A stretch of 64,000 nt of DNA from Cercospora beticola (taxonomy: Eukaryota; Ascomycota; Dothideomycetes; Mycosphaerellales; Mycosphaerellaceae), in NCBI RefSeq assembly GCF_033473495.1, contig NC_088936.1, positions 930,001-994,000 on the forward strand, given 5' to 3'. Positions 23,074 to 36,200 of this stretch are shown here, in pieces; the stretch's first letter is position 1; every line of letters begins with the position of its first letter. The translations under genes and the position numbers were made by a program. The notes under the pieces were generated by a model, which had not been told where the DNA came from, searched no databases, and saw only the letters and a program-made list of their open reading frames with translations.

Positions 23074-24040
23074 AGGAATATAGAAGGAATTTAGAGACTC
23101 TTTATTAGAAGGCTAAGACTACTCTATAAATAGTATATTCGTACGTCTATAGTCTTATCTAGTTCGTATAATATATATATATATAAAGATAAAAGACTAA
23201 TATTTATATAGAATCTACTCTAGTTAATAGGATATTAGTTACTTACTTTACCGAAAATTATAATAAGAAACGACTTACTTTACTACTACTAAGATAATAT
23301 ATATATTCTAAATATAAAGAGACTCGAAGTTACCGAACTCTATAATAAGAACTAGTAGACTACTCGAGATATATAATTATATTATATTAGTAGCCTAAGA
23401 GATATAAGATAAGACTATTAAACGTTCGTAGTTAGTATAATATAGAGAAAGAAGATCGGATACTTATAATATAACTTAAGTCGAGTATATATAAGTATTA
23501 ATAGTATAGATATATCTAAAGCTACTACTCGTAGCGCCTATATTCTATAGTAGTATAGTTCTCTCTTTAATAAAACCTCGCTTTAGCGCTTAAATCTCTC
23601 TCTAATAGACTAAACTATATCTTACTTACTTAGCGTTATCTCCTACTTCTCTTAGCTAATAGAGATACTAAAAGCTAACGAAAATAATAATACTAATAAC
23701 GAAGATCCTAGCTCTTCTAAGCTTATTATATAGCTTCTCGTTAAATAATAAAGAATATAGGCCGTAATATAACTTAAAGATCGACTAGTTATATTTAGAA
23801 GTATAAAATTATATTATAAATTTTAAAAGTTATAAGCTAGAAGGCTAGCCTTTTAGTTAGTAGTAGAGAATATAGTAGATAGTATTACTAAGAACTAAAC
23901 GATTATCTCGGCTATAATCTCTATCTATATTATATAGATCGAGTAATAGTATTAGTATATAGGAGTATTAGATTTAGCTCCTATAGATAGGCTTAGTATA
24001 GATTATAAATTAATCTTTTAAAAGTAATAACGCGCTATAG
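23074..24040. other. Unassigned RIP-mutated sequence
   Basis: This sequence connects ghost U1 (to its right) with U2 (to the left of Gypsy-II at 8897). It has the same CpG-retaining, CA/TG-depleted composition. Minus-strand reading near 23500-24000 is weakly protein-like but I did not fix a frame. The phases of U1 and U2 differ when joined across Gypsy-II, so they may be separate genes, separate exons, or one gene with an indel here. Confidence 0.3.
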
Positions 24041-27000
24041 AGCTATATATATACTTTCTAGGAATCTTATCTCGTATAAGTTATAATCTATAAGAACTAT
24101 TACTAGGTATACTCGAAAGTAGAGATCTCGAGACGGGTTATAGAATAAGAGTATCTAGCTACTAGTAGTTAATTAATACTATACTACTTAATAATAACTC
24201 CGAGAACAAAATATATATCCGTCTCTATAGCCTCTACTATATACTTTTTATATAACTTATCCTATAGCTTAGTAGTAGATATAGTTCGTAATTCTACTAG
24301 CTACTTCTTAGAACTAGACCTATAGCCGCTCGGCCTCTTTAGAAGCGCTACTACTAAGCGCTCGTTCGCTCTCTATAAGCGGTTTATATCCTCTATAAAT
24401 CGCTCCTTTATTACTTTATCTAGGTTCTATACCTATAAATAACTCCTAGAGTTATCCTATCGAGAGACTACGAAACTTCGTTATTCGAAAAGTTCTATTA
24501 ACTCTATTTTTAATTACTATAAGTCTATATAGATATTGTTTTCCTTATTCTATAGAGTAGTCGTTTACTAATAGGAATTCGCGCTAACTAGCGTCTCTAT
24601 TAGATAGTTCGAGGCTAAGAAAACTAACTATTTATTTATTACTCTATTCTCTTTAAAAAATATAAGTAGGCGTCTATAGACTCTATCTTATTATAATTCT
24701 TTACGAGTTCTATACTAATATCTTAGATCTAACTTATACTAGACTTTCCTTCTCTAATATATATTATAGTCTATATTAGCTATAGTAGTAGCGTCGAACG
24801 CTATCTCTAGACTAGAATCCGGAGTATAGAGTATAGTACTATTAGACGGCCGCTTCTAAGCTAGATTTATATATTATTTAGTCGAAGCTAGGTCTAGCGG
24901 AGAAATACTATTAGATAAATAGACTTCTATTCGACGAATATAATCTAGATCTAGTATCGCTACTACTTCTAATCGTTCTATATCTAGTAGTAGAGAAAGA
25001 TATCTAGTAGCTCTATCGACGTCGTCTCTCTACTAATATAAAAGCAATATATCTATAGTAGCTATAATATCTATAGTACCTATAGTAGTAGAGGATTCTA
25101 TAGCGCTAGTAGCGCTCCGATTTTATAATAGACCTAGGAACCTTATATCGCGCTTTCGTATCTTAGCTAGATCTAATAATATCCTTAGATTATTTATATT
25201 CTCTAACTTATTCGGAGGACTTCCTTAGTCTTAATCTATAACGCTACCGATACTCTTATTATATACTACTATCTAGTCGTCTTAACCTCTATAATTATAT
25301 TCTATAGCGTCGCCGCTCTAGCTATATAATAGACCTAGGAATATAGTCTTATACTATTAAGTATTCGTAGAATCGGACTATATCGCTTATTTAGGAGTTT
25401 CTAGATTATTAAGACCTTCTAGATTATTTTCTATAATATCTACCTAAACTCTATTTGTCTTCGATTTTAGCTACTACTAACGCGCTCTCTATTTACGTAG
25501 CTTATTTAACTTATAAGTCGTTTCCTTTAAAGACTACTCCTTTTATACTATATCTCTATAGAGCTTCTAAGTCTATTTCTAAAGAGACTAGATTTCTCGT
25601 TATCTCTATATAGTATCTCTATAGATTTTATTTAGCTCTTAAGTCCTTTGCTTTAAGCTTTATACTAGTTACTCTCTTTCTATAGTAGTAATACGTAGCT
25701 ACTCTAGCTCTAGAGCCTATTCTTAAAAAGTTTAAAACGCTTATTATCTTTATATAGCGTTACTATAGATCTAATCTAGCTCTCGAGCCTTATACTCTAA
25801 GCTTTAAATAAGTTAGTTCTTTAGTATAAGACTAGCTTCTACTTCTTAAGACTTATTATATACTTTATAGAGTCGCTATAGTTCCTTAGTATCTACTATA
25901 CTTTACGACTACTCGTACTATAGCTCTATAATCTCTACGTTCTACTATTCTAGGATCTAGAATAGCGCTCGAGCTTCTATAGTATCTCTTCGAAATTATT
26001 CTAGAGCCGGGAGCTTATAGAGCTTAGCCTCTATCTCTACTAATTTTCTATTATAGTCCTAGATCTCCTCTTAGAGTCGTTAGAGCTTATAGAGATATAC
26101 TTAATTCTAAGTAGCTCTAGTCTCTACTTATATACGCTAAGCTTTCTTATTATTCCTATAAGCTCTAGGAATTAGATCGTCGAAATCTTGCTCTAAAGTA
26201 TCGTCTACGTTTTAAGAAGCCTAGTTATATAGCTCTTCTAGACCGTCTAGTAAAGTCTAGTTAGAGACCTCTAATAGACTCGTAGTCTAGTACTCGAAGT
26301 ATTTATAGGCCTCGACCTTCTAGAACCTATTCTTTTTATAGCTATATAGTAGTATAGAGAGGCTCTAGAACGAACGTATAATATCCTAAAGTATATAGAA
26401 TATAGTAATATACTCCTTAAGCTATAGTTACGACGCTTCGAAAATAGTATAGAGGAAAAAATATTTCTAGTCTTAATCTAAGCTTAACTAAGATAGTCGG
26501 TTATATTATACTCTAATAGATATATCTATCTAGTTATATAAAAGCTTAGAGAGCTCGGACGAGAGATAGTCTAAGATAGGTAGAGTTAGGTAGGTCTTTA
26601 TAATATATAAGATTTAGTCGGAGTAGAAACTAAGCTAGTACGTATTAAAAGCTAGCTCCTAAACTCGACTAAGTACGACTTAGGCCCGAGGTAGCCTTAG
26701 ATAGCTTTTATCTCTTCTAAGATAGCTATACGAGAGATCTCCGAAGTTAGAGAAATAACGTATATTTTATAAATATAGTTCGATAAAGTTAGCTAAAAAG
26801 TATTTTTCGTAATAGAAGAATCTATTATAGAATATAATATAGAAGCTTTTTTCTATTACTTCTCGGTCTAGTAGAAGATACTAGAGCGCTATATAATATA
26901 ACTATAAGTAGATAGTATTCTTAGTAAAAGAGCAAAGTATAAGGATCCTCGAGTACTCTAGAATTCTAATTAGAAGATAATCGCAAGTATCTCGATTATA

Positions 27001-27800
27001 AATAGTCGGGAAGATAGCCTATTCTTTTATCTATTAGTAAATATAACGAGCGTTATAGATAGAGTCTCGAGAATACTAGAGTTTAAGGAGTTTTACTATC
27101 TTAACGTCTAGAGTACTACTATCTATATCGGATCCTATAATACTAGCTTATAGAGATCGAATCCTCTCTATATAGTAATATAATTCCTAGATTATATTAG
27201 TATAGTAATTAGCGTATCGTTTAGCTCGATATATCTCGAAGTACTATAGAGAGAGGATACGATTAAACGTACCTAGCTATAAGCCGAACTATAATCTACT
27301 AAAGAGAAGGAGACTATCTAGCGATTTAACTAGGCTCCTATAATAGATATACTCTATTCGTATTAAATTCTTATCTTTTATCTAAAATAATAGGACTTAC
27401 TACCGAGCCTACTCTTCTTCGTTACTTTACTATAAATATATTCTATAATAGTAATAAATATCTCTATCGCTATAGTAGAGAGAATTATTTATATTCTATT
27501 ATAATAATAACTAAGACGCTATAGATAATACTATAGAGAGCGTTAGTATAGGTTCGTCTAGGACTAGTATATAGTACTACTAGAGTCGAAAAACTTTACT
27601 ATCTACTACTAATCGTTTATAGAGAGATAGCGTAAGTACTTCTAAGTAGCTAAAAAGTAATAATAACTATATAAATACTAGAGCTTTATATTAAGAGAGA
27701 TAGAGATTAGAGAAAGCGACTAGTAAGTTAGATCGGAAGAAGTAATACCTATAGTAGTAAGTAGGTAGGAAAGTAGATTATAGTCGATAAAGACTAGTAC
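24040..27800 (-). pseudogene. Unknown giant minus-strand coding ghost U1 with coiled coils (>1,200 codons)
   Basis: I do not recognise the protein. One minus-strand phase (codon starts divisible by 3, checked at 27126, 26280, 25740, 24420 and 24240) is protein-like for about 3.7 kb with only TAG/TAA interruptions. N-terminal to C-terminal it shows a hydrophobic helical part (ILVLDEPILTLSIVLSIAS near 27560), then NFGDLSYSYLRRDKSYLRLP near 26740 and SLLEVSN at 26280. A long coiled-coil region follows (about 26100-25500, with YNRKLVEIEAKLYKLPALE and ELNKIYRD), and a C-terminal helical region includes KVIKERFIEDINR at about 24420. It has no RT, integrase, helicase or transposase motif that I can identify. 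Its RIP state implies a former multicopy gene or an unrecognised mobile element's protein. Confidence 0.6.
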
Positions 27801-28450
27801 GAAATACTCGAGATCGAATTAATAATAACTCTATTCGAAAATACTATATAGTCGTTATATATTACTTCTAGTTTCGTCCTATATAGAGCTATATTTAAGA
27901 TAGCGTAATAATACCTATCTATAACCGAGAAAATGTTAGTATAATTCGGTCTATATATCGTTAGAAACTATAAGAATATATCCGATACTCGTAGTCTATA
28001 GTAGGTTAATTATAGTATTCTTTAATTTCCTCGAGTAGCTCGGAAGTAATAATAAAGACTAGATATCGTTACTACCTTTACTAGTTTATACGCGCCTAGA
28101 CTCCGGAGAGTAGAGTCGACCGGGATCTTACTACTCTACTAGCGCTTATAGAGAGACGTAAAAAGACTCTTAAAGAGACTATTATCGCTAGACTTATTAA
28201 ACGAGTATTATATATAATATCCCTTTATACTACTCTTATAGAGCTATTATAGTTCGTAGTAGTAGACTAGAGTAGGTTATAATAGGTCGCTATATATCTA
28301 AGCGTATCTTCTAAATTAGTACTCTAGTCTAGTTCTATATATAGATTATAAAGAAACTAGAGCGACGCTATAGTAGCTCTTTCTATAGACTCTATATATA
28401 GACGACTATAGGTATTAGCAAATATATACGATAGGACAAACGTAATAATA
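27800..28450. other. Unassigned sequence between U1 and LINE-D
   Basis: RIP-mutated sequence, possibly the N-terminal end of U1 and the 5' leader of LINE-D. A CpG-containing block near 28090-28150 is the only notable feature. I could not place the LINE-D 5' end or its target duplication. Confidence 0.3.
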
Positions 28451-28479
28451 GACTAGCCGGCGACTTATATAAACGACGA

Positions 28480-29860
28480 AGTTAATAAAGTAAAAATAAG
28501 TAAGAAAAGAAGAATAGTAGAATCTCCGAGAGATAGAGAGTATATTACTATATACCTAAAACGTATAGTATCGTATAGTACTATTAACTACTAGAGTCTA
28601 TATCGAGGTATATATACCTTAAATATAACAAAGTCTAGAGTAGTAGAAGAAAAGAAAGTAGATATAGTAGAGAAGCCTAGAGATAGTATATAACGAACGA
28701 TAGTAGTAGCTAGTAATAATATACTATAGAGGTAAATACTAGGATAGATAAAGTAAGTAGAAGAGCGAGTAAAATAAGTAGAAGAACAAACTAAGTAAGT
28801 AGAAGAGCGAATTAAGGAAGTAGAAAAGCAAGTAGAATAGATAGAAAAACGAGTAGAATAGGTAGAAGAGAAATTAAAATAGCTAGAGGAATTAGTCGCG
28901 AAAGTACTAATAATCGAATAGATTATAACTATTATATAAGAGTAAGTAGTAGCGAGTATTTAGGAATAACTATAACTAGCTAATATAGGCGTACCTACTA
29001 ATAGAAGTCGCTTATATATAGAAGTAGTATATATATCTCTAGATAGCTAACTAAGTAATATCTATAGCCTAACTATAAGTATAACTCTATTAGCTTTTAT
29101 AAACTCTCTCTACTATATAATCGATATCTTAAGAGCTACTAAGGCCGAGAAAGTAAGGACCTACTCTAGTATAGTTAGAGAATATATAGAGAAAGAGATA
29201 TAAGAAGTCGAAGGATAAGAATAGTAGCGCTATATAGTAGTTACTAAGAATCTATATAACGCTAACCGGATCTATATAGCTTATAGAAGTAAAAGCGAGT
29301 TAGTATAAGTTAAAAAGGTAATATTAAAAACTATAGCTATAATACTAGGAAGCCGTATACTATAGAACTAGCTCTATCTAATTAAGGTCGATAATACTAA
29401 CTATATAGCTATAATTACTAAAATAGAAGACCTCCGACTAGGAGTAATTAAAATACTAGAGAAAGAGAACGAAACTAAAATCGCTAAGATTATATAGATT
29501 AGCCGAAAAGATAGTATAAAAGTATATAGGTCGATAATAGTCTATCTAACTCGAAGTAATAATATAGTACGCCTATTATAAGAATAGTACTTCTATATAG
29601 TAGAAGAATCGGTATATACTCGAGTTTATAAACTACGCTAACGACTAATATAGTACTATAGGTACTAGAAGATAGGCTATATTATATATATATATATAAT
29701 AAACTATAGAGATATACTAAGTACGCGTAAGAAGGTTACTACTATACTAAATACGACGCCGAGAGTTTAGTTCTAAAGTATATCCTATATAGTAGACTCT
29801 ACGAATTATATAGTAAGAACTATCGAATACTATATTCTTCTTCTATTACTAATACCTAGC
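28480..29860 (+). pseudogene. LINE-D ORF1 (coiled coil + zinc knuckle)
   Basis: At 28744-28912 the frame gives a textbook heptad pattern, with repeats of the type VEERVKQVEEQ (reading stops as Gln), about 55 residues long. This is probably a trimerising or oligomerising coiled coil of a LINE gag-like protein. The middle region reads AKIIQISRKDSIKVYRSI near 29490. At about 29649-29735 the frame reads QYYRYQKIGYIIYIYI followed by NYRDIL, which fits tandem CCHC knuckles with Cys/His mutated to Tyr. No start codon survives. RNA chaperone activity is expected from the family. Confidence 0.75.
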
Positions 29861-30806
29861 TCCTTAAAGGTTCTTTTACTAAATATTAGTAAGTAGTAAG
29901 TAGTATAATATAGCGTAATAAATAATATAGATCTCGAGGACTTTAGAGTTATTATATTATTAGAACTTTACTTATTTATAAAAGAGGGTAATATATTAAC
30001 TACGCTACTAGGCTATTTATACTAGACTAAAATAATATCTATAGAAATATACGAAGATAGATAGATAATTAGAAGTATACTCTAGATCTAGAAGAAAATA
30101 GAGAGTAAGCTAGTCCCGGTACTCTCTTCTAATATTACTATAGTACTACTATATCTACTCGATCGTTAGTATTTATCGTATCGGTCTATATAGTACTAGC
30201 TAACTTATAAGTACTCGTAGAGATAATATAACTTCTATAGTAAAGTATAAATACTATAAGGAGATAGATAATAAAAGAAAGAATAGATCTACTTCTAACT
30301 AGCGACTTTAACTAATATAACTAGCTATAGAGTAGAGACGATATTTTACCTACTTAATAAGAAGAGATAGATAGACTCGTAGACTTTATAAACGACTCTA
30401 CGCTACGTAGTCTCCTATCGAGAAATACTAAGATATAGTAGAATAGTAAGTACGAAAGTACTATCGATCTAATACTTACCTCCGAGAAACTAGCTACTAC
30501 GCTTATCTAGTATAGAATTTATAGAACTAAGTATAGATCGGACTACTATACGATTAAGACTACTATTAATATCGCTATACTAGAGTATATAGTCTAGCTA
30601 TAACTACTACTTAAGAATATACTCTAGAAGAAGATTTATACGAGGATTACTAGTATACTCTAGCTATTAGCTATAAATATATATAGGTATATACTAGTAG
30701 ATATATAGACGTAGGCCGACTAACTTATAAGTATAGTACTTATAGTAGTTTACGTACTTACTTCTATTACGAAACTATTGCTATATACTAAAAGGTAGTA
30801 GATATA
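29861..30806 (+). pseudogene. LINE-D ORF2, endonuclease part
   Basis: The frame reads SSLKVLLLNISKQ at about 29867, followed by NNIDLEDFRVIILLELYLF. This is the N-terminal strand and acidic helix typical of the endonuclease of fungal LINEs (QLN...KQ ... EPY pattern, with EP changed to EL). It continues through IISIEIYEDRQI near 30030 to the Gypsy-III insertion point. The distal endonuclease motifs are not clearly readable in the last 400 bp. Confidence 0.65.
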
Positions 30807-30990
30807 TATTACGACCTCGCCTGCGATATAGTAGTAAACGGTCTTAACGGCACGTAACGCCGTATATATGTCGCGGTACGGCACGTTCTGCGACACGCGT
30901 TTCTTATATTTAGTCGCGCGTTCTCTCGCGCTCTCCTTAGATACCTTATCTTACGACTTCTGTTCTATTACGATATTATATACTATTATA
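30807..30990 (+). repeat. 5' LTR of Gypsy-III (184 bp)
   Basis: TATTACGACCTCGCC start (TG changed to TA), CTATTATA end. It matches 37769-37952. It keeps a few TG/CA (for example CTGCGATA, CGACACGCG) that the right LTR has lost, so the two LTRs were hit unequally. Confidence 0.93.
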
Positions 30991-31189
30991 CTTCGTAAGA
31001 CTAATCTATACGACTAGGTTTATACGGTTTATAGTTTATAGTAAGTCGCCGCGATAAAGCGCGATATCGACAATTATACGGTATATAGTATAAATACGGT
31101 AGGTTGCTATATTAAGCGCGACTCTCTTTTTATATATATAGTTTATAGTCTGCTCGTTATCTTAATAATAGCGAAGCCGAGTAGTATTA

Positions 31190-33230
31190 GTAGCAAGAAT
31201 AGCCGCTACTACTCCTTCTACGTATCGCTTTTAAACGACTACGTCGAGTTATAGTTATAATTATAGACCTAGGACCGCGACCTAGATAGCAAGTTCGCTT
31301 AATAATAGAAAGCTATTAAAGAATAACTCGCTACTATCGAAGAAGCTACCGAACCTAAAGAAGAACCTATTAACCTTCTCGAGTTCTAACCTACTCTCGC
31401 CGAATAAGACGAGATTACTTTCTAAGATAATACTAGTAAGGAAGTCTATATCTCTACTAACTAGCTATAGAATCTAAGCGCTTTTAAGCTCTATAACTAA
31501 GTCCGAGCTACTCTAGAAGGTATATATACTATTATTCGTTACCTTTACTTCGATTACTATATAGCTCTTTAGCAACTCGAAGGCCTTTAAGCTATATATA
31601 ACCTTAATTAAGAGAAGTACTACGCTCTCTCTCGTTAAGCCGACCGCCTCGAAGCCGAGAATACCTAGCTTAGTAATAACCTCGAAGAGTCTAGGAAGCG
31701 ACTCGAAGATACGATAGGCCTCTCGTCTAACGATACTACTAAGAAGGTCGTTAAAGATCTTATAGCTAATACTACCGAATTTAAGGAGATAGCTAAATAT
31801 TACTATAACTATAGTAAGGACCTCGAAGCTAATATCGAGGAGCTTAAAGTACGTATTATATAGCTTAAGGAGTAAGAGTTAGTAGAGAGCTAGGATATAG
31901 ATCTTATATTATCTATATTAAGGAAGGACAATACTACTCTAATAAAGGAGAAGGCCGCTTTAAGTAAGGCTAATAAGAAGCTATAGAAGAAGATCGATAA
32001 GAGCTATAGTCGCGACTCCGATCGTAATACGCGCTATCGTTCTCTATCTCTATAGTCGCGCTGCTAGTATAGTAATCTAGGTCCTAATAACTCCGACTCC
32101 GATTCTAATTCGAGTTATAGCTCTAGCCGACTACCCGGCCGCCCTCGTAATAGCGGCCGTAGTAGTAGCCGTCGTAGTAATAGCTACGACCTACCTCGTA
32201 GCCGAGACTATAATAGTACTCGTAAGATACCTCGCTTTAAGACACTAGGCGTAGACTCGGCCGTAACGACGCTATTATAGATCGACTCCCTTCTTAGGAT
32301 CGGTATTTAGATAGCTCGCGGTATCCGTTACCTAGAGAAGTTTAGTATAGATAGTAAGCCTCTATTCGATAAGTAGCTCCTTAACGTAGACTACTTCCTA
32401 GTAAATACTATTTTCTAATTAGCCGATCGGGCTATAACTTAGCTCCTTACTACGACTAAGGGCGACGTTCGCATACTACTCGAACTCTATATTAATACTC
32501 GCCTCTTCTCGTTCGTTTAAAAGAGCTCTATCGCTAACCTATTTACCTCTATCGACGAGATACTTATCTTCCTAGTCGAGCGCTACGGCTAGCGCGACGT
32601 TGCTAGTAAGTCTTTTATAGATATATCTAAGCTTAAGTAGAAGGAGAGTTAACTATTCTCCGAGTACTATACTAAGTTCTAGAGCCTACGCTCCCGCGTC
32701 GCTATAACTAAGAAGATCGAGATATAGATACTCGAGAATTTACTTTATTATCGTTACTAGAACCGACTAGTTAATAGTACGCCGCCGACTACTCTTAAGG
32801 AGCTTGTTAATAAGCTATATAATATCGAGACTAGTTTTGCTCGTCTTAACTAGAATAAGAAGGACTCTAAGAAGGAGAGTAGTAATAACGCCGGCAATAA
32901 TAATACTAGTAATAATAGTAATAGTAATAGTCGTAACTACGGTAATAGACGTAGTAGTAATACTACGTCCTCGTCTAATCTACTCCTATACGCCGACCTC
33001 TCCGATAAGTATAAGAACTTAAAGCTTCTATCCGAGGACTAGCGCACTAGTTTAATCCGTAGTAGTTACTATCTCCGCTACCGCGAACCGGGTTACTACT
33101 CTCGTAATCCTACTTGCGTTCTTAAGAAGTATACGGGCTCTAACGCTAACGCTATAACTACGGGCTCTAGCGCTAGTAATACTACTAGTAATACTACCGG
33201 TACTACTTAGAACTAGAGAAATGCCTAGAC
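31190..33230 (+). pseudogene. Gypsy-III gag
   Basis: The gag ghost has a long coiled-coil region (about 31780-31990: DLEANIEELKVRI, EKAALSKANKKL) and a Ser/Arg-rich linker (32000-32200). A capsid-like domain spans about 32420-32830 and includes LYINTRLFSF and LKELVNKLYNIETSFARLN. An Asn/Ser-rich linker follows, then at about 33059-33118 SYYLRYREPGYYSRN, a CCHC-type knuckle with Tyr for Cys/His. The frame is interrupted by RIP stops. This is a larger gag than in Gypsy-I or Gypsy-II. Confidence 0.8.
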
Positions 33231-33239
33231 CTTCTCTCG

Positions 33240-36200
33240 AGTACGACGAGCGAAGGTTATAGCGATAAAGTTAATATATAGGAAAAGAAGATACTAAAGG
33301 TATACTTACTTACTATATTAGGTATAGCTAAGAGCCTTAGAGTAACACTAGAGATTACCGACTAGTTTATTATAGATACTATAGTAAATAGTATCTAGGC
33401 TAAGGCCTATCTTAACTATAGTATAAACTCTCGTTATATTAACTTATCTTTCGTATATAAAAACAATTTCCCTTTAATTCTACTTAAATAGGCTAGGAAG
33501 CTTAGACTAGAGTCGGAAGTTACTGCCCTATTAGATATTATAGCTATCGCCGAAGTTAAACTAGATATTAGCGACTATAGGGAGCTATTCTATACGTTTG
33601 TTATATATTTAAGCCCTACGTACGACCTCGTACTTAGAAAAGGATAGTTTAACTAATATAATCCTAATATTATATAGCTAGATAATTATATTACCTTCCC
33701 GTATAAAGACTGCCGAGAATATATAGTATACCGCTCTATAGAAGTTTCTAGCGAGCATATCTCTAGTAGTAACCTAGTTACCGATATTAAAGAGATTAGT
33801 CCGACTACGCTATACTATATAGCGCGTTAATAAGGAACTAAGGTTTACGTAATATAGATAGCCGGACTAGACGAGAGGCGTTAAGTATCTCTCGATAGCC
33901 TAACTATATATACGATAAGGACGATTAAGTCTTAAACTATACTATACCGAGGAGGTTCTACTACGATCGTAATTAATCGATACGTTAGGCAAGCGTATAC
34001 TAACGCTATAGCCGCAGCCGACTTTAAGAAGTTTATAACTAGTACTATAAACTAGGTAGATCTAAAAGCGATTATAGACCGCCTACTAATAGAATACTAA
34101 GACTTTGCCGACCTATTCGATAGGCGCGAAGCCGATAAGCTACTACCGTACCGTCCCGGCTTAGATTATAAAATCAAGCTTAAGGAAGGCGCTATTCCGC
34201 TATTTAAACGACCTTACCCGATATTATAGTAGTAGAATAAGGTAATTAAGAAATAGATTAATAACTAGCTCGAGAAGGGCAATATACGCGCTTCCGTATC
34301 TCCCGCCGTAGTACTAGTTCTTATCGTTAAGAAGCCGAATAGAGGACTCTACGTATAATTTAATTATCGAGGTTTAAACGCACTAATAATTAAGTCGCGC
34401 TACCTAATACTCTTAGTCTAGGAAACTCTCGACCGGATTACTAGAAAGAAGTAGTTTACTAAGATAGACGTAATTATAGCGTTTAACTATATCCGCGTCG
34501 CCGCTAGAGATAAATAGAAGATAGTATTTACTACTAGATACGGATAGTTTAAGTATATAGTAATGCCCTTTAGCCTTTATAATATACTAGGTACTTTCTA
34601 AAGTTATATTAATAATACGCTAAGAGAGTTCCTTAATAACTTCTACTTAGCCTATCTAGATAACTATCTCGTCTTCTCTAATTTATACGAATAGTATATA
34701 TAGTATATTCGTCGCGTAATAGAGAGACTTCGAGCCGCTAGCTTATAGCTAGATATTAATAAGTACGAGTTCTTCGTATATAAAACTAAGTACCTTAGTA
34801 TAATTATTAGTCGCAATAGCGTTAGAATAGACCTAGAGAAGGTTTAAGCTATATAAGATTAGCAAATACCTAGCTACGTTAAAGATATTTAAGTATTCTT
34901 AGAGTTTGCGAACTTCTACTATAAGTTTATCGACAAGTTCGGCAGACTAGCGGCGCTACTAACTGCTCTTACTAAGAAGGAGGCTAATAGTACGTCCGAT
35001 AAAAAGAAGTATATACTATTTAACTAGACGACCGAGTACGAGGCTGCCTTCTAAGTACTAAAGGTCGCGTTCCTTAAGGCGCTAGTACTAGCTCTATTCC
35101 GACCTAGCTAGAAGATAATACTAGAAATAGATACTTCCGATTTCGTTATAGCTATAGTACTCTCTTAGCAAAACCTAGATATAGGCGTATAGTACCTAGT
35201 AGTATATATATCTAAGAAGATATTACTAGCGGAATATAACTACGAGATCTACGATAAGGAGTTACTAGCAATCGTATAAGCCTTTAAAGAATAGCGCTCT
35301 AAACTTATAATAGAGAGGAAGGAAGAAGATAGCGACTTCGAGCGTTTCTAGGACGATAAATATATCTAAGTACTATCCGACTATAAGAACCTTAAGTATT
35401 TTATAATAACTAAATAGCTTAATTATCGACAAGCGAGATAGGCTAAGTTCTTATCGCAATTTAACTTTAAGATTATATATAGACCTAGCGTTTAAGGCAC
35501 TAAACCTAATAGCCTAATAAGGAGATCCTAGGACCTTCTATCGTCTCTAGATAACCTACGAAATTAGTATTAGAATTAGGTACTACTTCCGGAACACTGC
35601 CTTAACCTACTCGTAGTAGCTACGATAACTCTTAAAGAGGATATTCTAGAAACCTCTCTACTATCTAAAATAATAGAATAACTATACTAGGAGCCGGTAG
35701 TCCTTTAAGCCTTATAGTAATTCTAGAAAAGCGAAACGGTAGATATACTACGTTAGTATAAGATCGATTAAGTATTAGTCTAGCTATAATAAGACAGGTT
35801 TTTTATTACTAACCGCTACGGCGAGTTAAGCTTACTAATCCTGCCGACTAACTCCGAAATAATATATCTCGCTTATATAGAGATTATTCGCAGCTATTAT
35901 AATACCGCCCTCGTAGGCTACTCGGGTATCGCGAAGATATTCGAACTAGTTACGAGGACGTATATATAGCTATACGCCTAATAGATAGTTAAGCGCTATA
36001 TCCGTAATTATAAGGTATATTATATAACGAAGGCAACCTACTAAGTATATAGTAGACTCCTAGTACTATTGCCGGTACTATATAAACTATAGTAGGACAT
36101 AGCTATAGACTTTATCGTCGACCTACTACTAAGTAAAAGCGTTAAGAGAGTTACTTATAAGAATATTCTAATAATTATAGACTATTTAATAAAGGAGAGA

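Noticed and set aside
28183..28200. ATCGCTA-containing sequence as the left target duplication of LINE-D
   Set aside because: Only about 7 bp match the sequence after the LINE-D tail (ATCGCTA near 41154). That is too short and too common in this composition.
30802..30806. ATATA as the Gypsy-III target duplication
   Set aside because: The right side reads TATAT and both flanks are low-complexity. Only a 4-bp TATA match can be shown, so I did not annotate it as a firm duplication.
32804..33022. A 72-codon stop-free plus-strand frame beginning at a TTG
   Set aside because: It lies in the wrong phase over Gypsy-III gag. The true gag phase here reads ELVNKLYNIETSFARLN. The frame is an Ile/Val-rich shadow of an Asn/Ser-rich linker.
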